Of a stretch of DNA of 64,000 bases, positions 1 to 10,919 are shown in pieces. Source of the DNA: Circinella umbellata (Eukaryota > Mucoromycota > Mucoromycetes > Mucorales > Lichtheimiaceae); assembly GCA_025093555.1 (NCBI GenBank), contig JAIWNF010000001.1:744001-808000 (forward strand), given 5' to 3'. Under the pieces are notes generated by a model. That model saw nothing but the letters and a program-made list of their open reading frames with translations. It ran no database searches and was not told where the DNA came from. Position numbers and translations under genes: made by a program. How positions within the stretch are numbered: position 1 is the stretch's first letter; each line of letters begins with the position of its first letter.

Positions 1-975
1 GGTATCTATGATCAAGTTCGGCCTTTGACAGGTAAATAATAATAATCTTGTATAGGCATAAAAGCGCGCGCGTGCACATACATGTGTGTATATATAGTGA
101 AATAGATCACTTCTTATTTATTAATGGTATGATGGGATTTTTTTTTGATTTGGGGATTGAACAATAATAAATTTTAGATACTGAGGAAAAGACTTACGAT
201 AACTTGGCTTTCGAAATGCATGAATTGCACGATGCTGTTGGTAGCGCAGTCAACATTCATGATTCCGTACGTCATGTTTTGCAACACCGCTGGCGTCACC
301 CTTCTCTTTCCTTACACGGTGTTGAAGGTGCTTTCTATAATCCTGGTGATAAGACTGTTGTTCCTGCACGCGTGATCGGCAAGTTTTCTATTCGTACCGT
401 CCCTGATATGGAATTAGACAAGGTTACCGAATTAGTAACAAAATATGTTAATGACGAATTTAACAAATTGAATAGCAAGAACACAATGAAGATTGTATGC
501 TCTCATGCTGGTAACCACTGGTTGGCTAGTCCTGAACATTGGAGCTACGGTAATAATGATATATATTTGGAAAAAAGTGAAAGATAATTATATGGAATTG
601 CATAATAACAATAATAATAATTATCATGATTTTAGTTGCGGCTGCCAAGGCTGTTGAACGTGTATATAAGGTTAAGCCTGATTTGACCCGTGAAGGTGGT
701 TCTATTCCTATTACTTTGACCTTCCAAGATGCCTTGAAACGTAATGTCTTATTGTTACCTATGGGCCGTGGTGATGACGTAAGTTTCTTTTTTTATCTAT
801 TTAAGGAGTAATAAAAAAAACAATGGAAGTATATAAGATATATCAATAACATTTTTTTTATTTTGTATAGGGTGCTCATTCTATCAATGAAAAATTGGAT
901 CGTTCCAACTATGTTGAAGGTACCAAGTTGCTTGGTACTTATTTGTACGAAATTGCTGCTGCAAAACCTGAATAA
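1..975 (+). CDS. DUG1: Cys-Gly metallodipeptidase (M20 family, DUG1-like), 3' part
   Basis: This is the C-terminal half of an M20-family cytosolic non-specific dipeptidase; the 5' end lies outside the window. In yeast the homologue DUG1 cleaves Cys-Gly in cytosolic glutathione turnover. Four exons join in frame: 1-31, 178-549, 636-778 and 871-975, ending in TAA. The sequence shows the family's dimerisation (lid) region around [18 protein letters not shown], the stretch [13 protein letters not shown], and the C-terminal [13 protein letters not shown] with a conserved His expected to bind metal. Introns 1-3 begin GTAAAT, GTAATA and GTAAGT and end in AG. Family assignment is firm; the exact substrate is inferred from homologues. 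Confidence 0.9.
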
Positions 976-2172
976 ACTTTTTTTTTTCCGGTCATTCAAT
1001 ATCCCCAACTTTATTATTATATAAAATCCAGATTGTCAATTTTTTTTTTGCTCGTTTACCTAAAGAACAGAGAGTTTATTTGGGGAATATAATACAAGTG
1101 ATTACTACTATTATTATTCAATCAATATAAAAAGAGCATTTCATCTCAAAAATAGTAATAGTGTAATTTAGGTGGATGTAGCTCCGATGATATTTTATGC
1201 AACCATAATTATTTAGTACCATGACGCGCAGGAATATGCTTGCATTTCATTGAAATACATGCTCATTTTATAATCATAGTAAAGTTAACCACATATACTG
1301 TTACGGTATTTATCAAAGCTACAGCCTCCCGGTTTACTGTAAAACGAAATATCGACAATAGTAACAAATAATAACTATAGTAATTATAATACTATATGTG
1401 GATATATAAGTGATGTGATTCAAGATGCTAACGAAAAAAAAGTTTCTTTGTATTTTGTGCAATAAGCTTGTATTTATAAGTTTGTGCTAAGTTTGTGATT
1501 CATTCTATGTAATATTATTCAAATCATCAGAAGTATATTTATTGATATTCAGGTGATTCGAAAAGCTAATCTCCTATTTACTTTACGTTTATCATTAACA
1601 ATTAAAGCTTAGAAAATGAGCAAACATAAAAAGGGAAAAGAAAAAGAATGTGAATTATTATCAGATTGTAAAATGAATATCATGTCATTTGTAATCATTG
1701 ACTATAAGAAATTAAGCTATTATCTATATAAGCTGTGATAATAATAGTATTAATATAAAGAGGTAGATAGAGAAAATGGGGTGTATGTATATGTGAAGTA
1801 AAAAAAAATAAAGCAAAAAAAGAGGACCCTGCACAAAAGGTGAAAATATGAACACAAAACACATTGATCTAGTGTGTTCATGCGAGTAAAATAACCTAAT
1901 TTGGTTATTGATTTAGGACTCCTCTTCAAGCTCATGAGGTAATGGGTGTATATACTCGAGGTAGTGGTGGGATTTACAAGTAGTAGTGAGTTACCCTCTC
2001 ACTTTTTCTTCTTTCTCTCTTTCTCTCACCTGTTTTTTTTTTCCACTTGCCCCCCTCCTTCTTTTCTCTCCACGAAGGCCCCCCTTTTTTTCTCCCTCTC
2101 TCCCCTCCGTTTCTATTACTATTATTATTACTATTACTATTGTAATACTTTTACCTTTATTTCTACTTATAT
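976..2172. other. Intergenic region, dipeptidase to casein kinase I
   Basis: About 1.2 kb of AT-rich sequence between two plus-strand genes. It should contain the 3' UTR of the dipeptidase and the promoter and 5' leader of the kinase. The last 190 bases before the kinase ATG are strongly pyrimidine-rich (C/T tracts around 2000-2120), as is common in fungal leaders. No further gene, tRNA or repeat family was recognised. Confidence 0.5.
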
Positions 2173-4191
2173 ATGGCTCGTTTATCTCATAGTAAATCAA
2201 GCTCTTCATCGGCATCTTCTCATAATGTCGTCGGAATGCATTATAAAGTAGGTCATAAAATTGGTGAAGGTAGCTTTGGTATTATATATGAAGGTTTGTT
2301 TATTTTTCTTTCTGTTCTCCTTTTTTTTTTAGTACAGTTCTTTTTTCTTTCTCGTTTTCTCCCCCATTCATATTCCCCTCCCCCAAAATTGCATTGCATT
2401 GACTTTTCTCTTTTTTTTTTACAGGTACCAATCTCATCAATAATCAACAAGTAGCAATAAAATTCGAATCTCGAAAATCAGAAGCACCTCAATTACGTGA
2501 TGAATATCGAACATATAAAATCTTGGCTGGTTCATGTAAGTTTCTCTTTTATTTTTTTACTATCAATAGCAGAGAATCAAATAATATCTTTAGTTTTCTT
2601 TTGTTCCCAAATTGTATCCTAAAACAACGAGGGCAAATTAACAGCAAATACTAATATTGATATTAACAATTATAATTTGCTATTGTTCCATAGCGGGTGT
2701 ACCGTCGGCTTATTACTTTGGTCAAGAAGGATCACATAATGTATTAGTATTGGATATGCTTGGACCAAGTCTTGAAGATTTATTCGATATGTGTAATCGA
2801 AAGTTTAGTATCAAGACCGTTGCTATGCTTGCTAGACATATGGTAAAGAGTAAAAAAAAACAAACAAAAAAAGCAATTTTTATTTCAACTAAGAAGATCA
2901 AATAACTAAAAAAAAGGCTATTATTATTATTATTATTATTTATTTAGATCACTCGAGCACAAACTATACATGATCGAAGTTTGATTTATCGAGATATTAA
3001 GCCAGACAATTTCTTGATTGGTAAACCAGGGACAGAGCATGCAAACTCCGTTTACATGATTGATTTTGGTATGGCAAAACAATACCGTGATCCAAAGACA
3101 AAGCAGCATATACCCTATCGTGAACGAAAAAGTTTATCTGGAACAGCACGTTATATGAGTATTAATACTCATCTTGGAAGAGGTATTTATATATTATTAT
3201 ATGAATAATAATAATAATAACAATAAGAGAGGGTTGGCTATTAACTTATAAATAATAGAACAATCAAGAAGGGATGATCTTGAATCCTTGGGTCATGTTT
3301 TTATGTATTTCTTAAGAGGATCATTACCCTGGCAAGGTTTGAAAGCTGCTACCAATAAGCAAAAATATGAAAAGATTGGTGAAAAGAAACAATCCACTGT
3401 GATTAAAGATTTATGTTCAGGTTATCCAGGTAATTATAAGAATTGTTGTTGTTGTTGTAGTAGAAGAAGATGAATGGAATGAAATATGGTTTCTTTTGAT
3501 ATATTTTTATTGTTTTCTCATTATAATATAATATCTTTTTGGCAGAGGAATTTGGAATTTATTTGCAGTAAGTAGATCTATTATAATAGTAAAAACAAAT
3601 AACAATGTAAATAGAAACAAAAGTCTCTAAAAAAGCTTAATTTTAATATATTATAGGTATGTTCGTAAACTGGGATTCGAAGAACAACCTGATTATGACT
3701 TTCTAAGAGATTTATTCGCCAAAACTCTTAGTAATATAAATGAAGAAGATGATGGCGTTTACGATTGGATGCTTTTAAATGATGGCAAGGGTTGGGAGGT
3801 AAAATAAATAAACCATAAACTATTTCGGTTATTCATGATTAGGAAAAAGAGCAAGGTATAGAATTATATTAACAAAAATGATTATTATTATCAGCATCGC
3901 GGACGATATCGTTCGGATGCTCGACACTCTAGACACGGTCATGATACAACAAAAGCACGACATTCAAAACAAGCACTTCGTGACTCTACTCAACTACAAA
4001 ATTCATCCACTCGATTACCACCATCACAACAGCAACAACCAGTTCAACAACAACATAAAACTCCATTAGTTCAACCAGAACAACAAAACAGTCATCTTTA
4101 TAAAAATAATAATAATCAGAGAGAATATCCACGTAAAAAAACATGGTGGCAATCTTTACTTACAAGTTTGACTTGTGGAAGTTGTACGTAA
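2173..4191 (+). CDS. Casein kinase I (membrane-type YCK-like Ser/Thr kinase)
   Basis: This is a CK1-family protein kinase of 415 residues, assembled from eight exons that keep frame: 2173-2293, 2425-2535, 2694-2842, 2948-3182, 3259-3429, 3546-3567, 3657-3798 and 3895-4191. It shows the glycine loop GEGSFG, the VAIK lysine, the catalytic loop [13 protein letters not shown] as [11 protein letters not shown], and the CK1 signature around [27 protein letters not shown]. Exon 6 is only 22 nt. The tail is Q/H-rich and ends in SLTCGSCT. The two cysteines near the end recall the palmitoylated C-termini of yeast Yck1/Yck2, so plasma-membrane anchoring is possible but not shown. The start ATG precedes a Ser-rich leader ([15 protein letters not shown]). 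Confidence 0.93.
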
Positions 4192-6244
4192 AATCTCTGA
4201 CATTATTTTAATTACAATGGCTATAAATATATATCGCCTTTTTTTCCCCTCAACTTTTTGTTTTATTTTTTTTTTCTTTTTTCACAAAGCTAACAATAAT
4301 AAATAATAATAGTAATAAAAAAAGTATGAATTATTATCTCTATTCCCTATTATAAAATGGACGTTTGAAAACCATATTTAAAAAAGCTCTATGTAATGTA
4401 TTGTTTGTTAAAACAACAAAATCTTCATTTTACTGATCTTTAAAGTTATGTTGGGGATTAAGCAAATACAAGAAGATATTTGTTGAACTTCTCCCTTCCT
4501 ACCACAGATATCTCGTTAAACTAAAAGTTTCCTGGTTACAATATATATCATATAGTAAATGCATATACTCACTTGTTTTTTTACCGGACTACACTTCTCA
4601 CGATGTGTTCACATATTTATTCTTGTTGCTTAGTATCATGGTAGTTAATAAAATTGCAATAGCCATCATTAGTTTTTTTTATATTAATTATGAAGATCAA
4701 CCTTAATTCTATATCCACACGAGAAGTTGAAATGAGCGGATAATATTTTTTTTGAATCTTCTAAATCCTGCGTTGTGCTATTTAACCATTTACTTTCTTA
4801 TTACTTTTGCTATGAAGACTGCCGCTACTAATACTTTTGCAACGAAAAGTGAAAAAAAGAAGTTGTAAATTGTTACAGTCAATGTTAACGTTAACATAAC
4901 AATTACTAATATTTGGTTTGGTTTGTTAGCAGAAAGAAACTAGTAATAACAAATTGTTGGTATGATATATAACTTTTATTTCCTAAAAGTGAACTAACTA
5001 GACTACCAAAATAAAAGTTATTGGGACTTATTCGACTTATATATAGATAGGTTCTACGTAGTTGTTGTCAGCTCTGCTTTTTATTTTTTGATCTTCTATT
5101 ACCAGTAGCTTTAAATTTCTGTAGAAAATGCATCATGCAGAAATGTCAGATAATATGAATGCATGATTTTTTGAAAAATAAATAAAAGCATTAATCGTGT
5201 GGCTAAATCACTTTTTTTTTGTGTTTGTTGTTCTGAAATGTTATAATAATAGCCATATTCTCTCTATGATTATTATTAGTTTGTTATCTTTTCTTACTTT
5301 GGTAGGTTATACATACCTAAAAAAAAGAACTGAGATGAAGGATATTCATTTTTCCTCTTTTTTTTTTTTGGTATAAAAATGTTTTATCATCAACAACAGA
5401 AAACTATATATAGCCACACTTTATACTTATTCAAATTCTCTCGAATTCCCTTGTTGCTTCATATATGTTCAATTGGTTATTATGCATTTGGTAATGTTAT
5501 TGGGTTTCTTAATAATTACTTTACATGATTATTATTGATATGGAAAAAAGGATATTTCAAGTGCTATTTTAATCATACTGATGATATGAAAGATGTGAAA
5601 GAGTATGAAGCACTCTTTTGTTTCTATGGTGAAACTGTTACACATGGCTCTTTTTTTTTTTTTTTAAGAAAAAGCTCTCACAAAAAAAAAAAAAAAAGTT
5701 TGCTCAGCCCGATGAAGATAGTAGTAGTATAAAACTAAAATAAGCTCTTATGCTATAAAACATCGATACAAGAAGGCGCAGTTTTGTTTTTTTACGATAA
5801 ACATTTAAGCCGACTGTAAAACAAATAAACAAAACTTTTTCTTTTTTAAAATGTATATTTATATTATTATTTATATTATTATATTGTCATTTATAAAGAA
5901 AAAAAAAGGGAGGACAAAAAAAGAAATGCGAAATAGATATATACAAAAATAAAGGGTTTTTTTTCTCCAAAAATATGATAGAGTTGAGTTTGTGTAAAAT
6001 AGTGTGTAAAAGATATGTGCGTGAGAAATGAATGGAGTGGGGTTTGTATGTGCTTGAGTTTTTGATGTACAAATGAATAAAATGAAATGAATGGGTGTGT
6101 GTGTGCAAAAATATAGTTATGTATAAAGGTTTCAGGAATTAAAAGGATGCAAAATTTGTCTTGTTATCGAATGTAATAGAAAGAAGAGAGGGAGACGCGA
6201 TAGAGTAAATTTGAGGAGGGAAAAGAAGAATTGAAGTTTAGAAT
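4192..6244. other. Intergenic region with small inverted repeats
   Basis: About 2 kb between two convergent genes with no convincing ORF. It contains a 12-bp palindrome (GTTAACGTTAAC, 4884-4895), a perfect 13-bp inverted repeat (4969-4981 against 5009-5021, 27-nt loop) and homopolymer runs near 5650-5700. The last few hundred bases probably form the 3' UTR of the minus-strand gene at 6245. Confidence 0.5.
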
Positions 6245-7539
6245 TTATCGAGATTGCATCAATTGCACAAGATGTTCAGGAACTTGATCTTCTGGATAAC
6301 GCCATTCAGGATGATTATATAATTCTAAAGTATCACTTCGTTGCCATTTGGTATAATCTACAGCAGAAGGATGATGTAATTTGTTCTGAACTTCTAATTC
6401 TAAAAGATTGGCAGCACAAGATACGTCGCGATGAATTTGTAATCCATAATATTTTGATGGGTTACGAGTACATTTGAATCCATTCTTGTAAGCCAAATAA
6501 GTTAATACGGCTTGATCTTGACGATGATTCAAACGAGAAGAACCAGGAGGAGCAATACATCTCTTTCGGAGACCGCATTCAAGCCATTCATCAACAATAT
6601 TTGCCTTGATGGTAGCATTGGCAACATCAAAGCCAACAGCTGCACCGTTACAGTTGGCATATTTACCATATTCATCCATAGATTCGCCAAAATAATCCAA
6701 CATACCAGGATGAGTCCATCGCGACATACGATAAGAGCTACGTGGAGACCAGAATCCACCATGATCTTTGACAAGATTAGGAGCGTTGGTTAAAAAGTCA
6801 GCAGTAACCATGTTACCAGCATCAAGCCAAACAAGAACGCCATCGTATTTTTCAGCGGCTTCAGCAACAATACCGGTCTTCCATGCATATTCACCAGCAT
6901 TGATAGCAACATCCCAGAAACGTGGATACTTGAAATAATCAAATGTATGTAAATCATCAATTAAACCGTTGGCGACCAATTGATCAAGGACAGGTAATTG
7001 AGTACGATTCATGCCAATGTTATAAACGACAATACGTGGAAACGATTCGACTTGATCACGTAATTCATCAAGAGAATATAAAAAGTTTTCGAGAGAACAT
7101 AAGTGATTAGCACTGCTGGCTGTGACGATAGTGTATGGGAATTCTTTTTTGATTTGTTTGTTGTTGCTATCTATTGTGAAAGGTTTTGTAACTTCTTCGT
7201 CGGAGGTGCTGATAATGATTGTTTCCGGTACAGTTACAGGCGGAACTTCACATAACTGCAAGTCAGAAGCACAGCTCGCAGCAGAAGAAACTGTTAAGAA
7301 AAAAAAATTGTTAAATTGTTTCATTCAAATAGCTCCCTTTTTCATATGCGTAAAAAAATAAAATAAAAATACTTACAGTCTTTTTTTAATACAGTATCAA
7401 TTCCTAATGAACAAATCAAAAGGAAGCCAAAAGCACAGCCAAGAGCTAGCTGCATGGCAATTCTTTTTTTGGAAGAATATGAAGATTTTGTAGTATTTAT
7501 TTGCGTGGAAGTTGTTGGTAATTGTACTGGACTACCCAT
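6245..7539 (-). CDS. Type II membrane protein, predicted glycosyltransferase-like
   Basis: The protein has 402 residues in two exons (7539-7377 and 7290-6245), joined in frame across an intron that begins GTAAGT. Residues 1-27 are Ser/Thr-rich and end in basic SKKR. Residues about 28-47 form one hydrophobic segment, giving a type II (Golgi-like) topology. The lumenal part has a segment FPYTIVTASSANH, then IVVYNIGM, then GVLVWLDAGNM, and a conserved-looking tail. This order of a nucleotide-binding-like start and an acidic WLDAGN motif resembles nucleotide-diphospho-sugar transferase-like families of the DUF1647 type. Donor and acceptor sugars cannot be stated. Family placement is by motif resemblance only. 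Confidence 0.6.
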
Positions 7540-8123
7540 TTTGATTTAATGTATATGTATATATATATATATATTAGATAGATTAGATATGTTTAAATGT
7601 ATATGATTATATGTATAATAGTAATAAATATGTAATGATAAATGCTGCAAAAAAAATGGGAAAAAAAAAGTAAGAAAAAAAGAAATGAAACGGAAGGAAA
7701 AAAAAGGCTTCCTTTTTATATACAAAGTTTTTTTCTTCAACAATCGGCTTGGTAAGTGGCAGAGAAAAAGACTATAAAAAGAAAATGGGAGACGGGTCAT
7801 CATCCGTTTCTTTGTGTAACTTTAGGTTTTTTTATAGTTTTTTTTTTTCCCTCTTTTCATAAACCCCGCCTCACTCTAAAAATGGTTGGACCGGGCACAG
7901 TTACATTGAAACGCGAGCGCGCATTAGACACTTTTTTTTTTTTTATCACATTCGCCTCCTTAATATTAATAAGAATAGCAGAGAACGACCTTTTTTACAC
8001 ATATATTTGAACCAACGACAAAGGTGAAGACGGTCCAGACAAGAATAGTAGCATAACAACAATAACAACAATAAAAGTAATAACAATAGCTTGTAACTGG
8101 TATTCAACAGGAATTATAACATA
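7540..8123. promoter_or_regulatory. Divergent promoter region
   Basis: A 584-bp gap separates two divergently transcribed genes (minus-strand start at 7539, plus-strand start at 8124). It must hold both promoters. It carries an (AT)n run near 7555-7573 and A/T homopolymers. A short GC-rich patch around 7865-7925 (CCGGGCACAG, then GCGAGCGCGC) stands out from the AT-rich background. No specific factor site was assigned. Confidence 0.5.
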
Positions 8124-9704
8124 ATGTCATTTGTTGAAAATTTCCCTGAAGGATTCTTTTTCATTCGTTGTAAAGCAGTTGAAAAAGCTATGGATGTCAA
8201 TGAAGGTGGAATGTTGGTATGTTTTACGTGACTTTTCTCCTTAATTTTTTCCATTATTATTATTTATGCAATAACTCGTAAATTAAGTATGGATATATTG
8301 AGTATTAATCCTTATTTAAAAATTAAAATAAAAAGAATGACTATAATATCATTATTTGGCCACAAGTAAGTTCTTATAATATTTTATTATTGCTATTTAT
8401 TATTAATGAATGAGTATATTTTAACTGATTAAAACAATAACAAAAATATTATTATTTAGAAAATGGTAGATAGTATCAATCAGGTAACTATGGTGATAAA
8501 AGAATATAAAAAAAATAGTAATCATTGGGCTTAGCGAATTATTATTTTGTGTAATAAATATCTAGTTATGGATGCATGAAGATGGGTTTTTGATTAATCG
8601 CAAGTCAGGTTTAGGTAAAAAAAAAAAGTTCAATTGATTGCATAAAAACACAACATCCCTTTCTTATTGTTTATAAATGATAAACTAATATTGATAATAA
8701 TTAAAAATAAAAAACAGTACTTGATATTCGTGGAGGTAAATTTCATCTTTTTTGATATTGTTTTATCATATAATAATCAGTAATAACGATACTCCTTATT
8801 ATATTCTAGGTGATATAAAAAAGGACAAAACTATTATTCAATATGCACGTAAGCCAGGATTAGCTCAAAACCAACGATGGAAATATGAAGAGGGTTATAT
8901 CTTTCCTGCTTCTGCTCCTAATTTAGTGCTGGATGTTCGTGGTGGTGAATTAAAAGACGCAGCATCTATCTTTTTGAATACGAAAATTCCTGGTAGCACA
9001 ACTCAACAGTGGCTGATACAACCATTTGAAGATGCAAGGTCAAAGCAGGATCTTGCTTTGCTGCGACCTCCGCCGTGTAAAGTTTTTTTTTAGCTCTCTC
9101 TACACATTTGTTTCTGTTTATATGTATGAATGTACTTGAAAAAAAAAGCAAAAAGAGCTAATAGGAGTTTTATATTTTTATTTTTAGTGCAAAAACACCT
9201 GACTGATTTTCCTCAGCCTGAAGACCTTTGTGATTATCATCGACAAGTGTATCTTGAGCCTAGTACTGACACACCTTTTTCAGGAAAACAAATAGCAGGT
9301 GCCGCCGCTTTTGAGGTAAAATAAACAAGAACACAAATTGAACTTTACCAGGTGTTGTTTTGTTTTTGTTGATTTTGAAGAAAAGAAAATAATTAATAAT
9401 AATAAAAATACTATAGGGTATCCGACGGTATCTTTTAGAGCAAAAGAATAAAAATGAACCCATCGTGACCCCTCAAGCAAGAGACTCAATTCAGCAATTG
9501 GTACTACAACAAGTAAGTTCTTTCCCATTTTAATTTTGCTACATTCCAATTACTGTTTTAGCATTATATATATTTATACATATTTTCTTTTTTTAGGTAA
9601 CTGAACTAAAGAAACAACTTAACAACAATGACCCTGAAATATCAAAAACAGCAGAACAAGCTGCATCAAGTTATTTTGCTCGAGAATATGAAACCACTTC
9701 ATAG
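8124..9704 (+). CDS. Ricin-B-like beta-trefoil lectin protein with helical tail
   Basis: Nine exons join in frame to give 270 residues: 8124-8216, 8336-8365, 8460-8483, 8566-8614, 8718-8735, 8810-9076, 9188-9315, 9417-9512 and 9597-9704. Exons 2, 3 and 5 are only 30, 24 and 18 nt. The N-terminal half has the repeat signature of ricin-B-type trefoils: INQLW, NQRW and TQQW (QxW-like) and the paired LDIRGG / LDVRGG segments. A carbohydrate-binding role is inferred from the fold. There is no signal peptide, so it is probably cytosolic. The C-terminal part has a GAAAFEGIRRYLLEQ helix distantly like DUF3759/CipC-type proteins (weak), then an acidic helical end. Its stop abuts the stop of the converging gene. 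Confidence 0.72.
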
Positions 9705-10637
9705 TTATTGAGTTTTTGCTTGTTGTTGTATATCCAAAACAATCCGTGTAACCGGACAATGGCAATGATGTAAACAATGGTCGCTCACAGATCCTAATAC
9801 CAACCTTTTGTTGTTGTTGTTGTTGGTTTTTTTTTTTTTGAGAATAAATAAAATAATACATGTTATTTTTAACCTTTTTTGATTAAATGCCCAATTTTTC
9901 ATAAATAATAATAACATTTCCCCATATTACCTTTCTAAACCTGTTCTATTTGAAGAGCCAATAACTAACATATCAGGTGGATTTTCATTTATAAATTCGG
10001 AAATGATGTTTTGGACAGGTTCATATGCTTCTTTCAAGATAAAATCCTGTTATTATTATTATTATTACTATTAACTAACTATTTGGTTGCTTACACATTT
10101 ATATTATTATTATTATTATTATTATCCTTACCGTCCCATCTGGAAGAACTTGGCGTAAACTGTGTTCAGTTGCTTGTCCATCTTTTTGAATTTCAATATT
10201 ACTTGTTCGATCCAATGATCCTCTATAATAATAAGCATATAAATTTTTTATTTCAATCCGTTCATTCAGATTTCATCCACCCACCCCTATTCTGAAATGG
10301 TTGATAATACTACTTTTGCTATCATCATTAAATACTATAACATACAATAGAGATGTACCCGGTGGATTTAATCCAACAGCATGAATTACTTGCAATACAC
10401 TATTTTGAATTTTTTTTGATAAATCAATAGCGAACGCCAATGCATTATGGGATGCTAATGTATCATCAGCAGCTACAACAATACGAAAACTTTATATCAC
10501 ATAAAGTTATATATGCAGTTTTATGACGTTCGTTCATATTTGAATGTGAGAATTTTAGATTTAAAATATTACAATTATTGACGGGGCAATTTTGGCACTG
10601 TTTGATATAAAAAGGTTATTGTTTACCTTGATGACAT
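9705..10637 (-). CDS. Universal stress protein (UspA family)
   Basis: Five exons on the minus strand join in frame to give 153 residues: 10637-10627, 10489-10346, 10222-10132, 10046-9931 and 9804-9705. The first exon is just 11 nt and carries the start codon (ATGTCATCAAG). The protein begins SSFRIVVAADDTLASHNAL and has PPDMLVIGSSNRTGLER followed by LVLGSVSDHCLHHCHCPVT. This is the classic USP ATP-binding loop and C-terminal strand. The last junction is essential: read without splicing, the frame stops directly after GLER. USPs are small cytosolic nucleotide-binding stress proteins; a specific role here is unknown. Its TAA (9705-9707) touches the TAG of the neighbouring gene. Confidence 0.85.
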
Positions 10638-10919
10638 AAAGAGAGAAAAGAAAGGTGAAAAAAAAAGGAGTTGAACGGAAAAAAAAGTGAGCGAAGAAAA
10701 AGAAACTCGGAGACTTTTTGTATGATTTTCAAGTGGCATGATTTTTTATGCAAATTCAATCATCAGATATAAAATATTACTTGTTTATAGATCACTTTTT
10801 TTTTTTTACGTACATGATTTCAAATATACATCATTATAAAAACAGAGCCATCTCTTTTTTATATGTCAGAATGAATAAAAAGTAATGATTTAAATTGTTA
10901 TTACTATTATTAATATTAT

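Noticed and set aside
1946..2251. Plus-strand frame upstream of casein kinase I
   Set aside because: It translates the pyrimidine-rich leader and overlaps the true kinase start in another frame.
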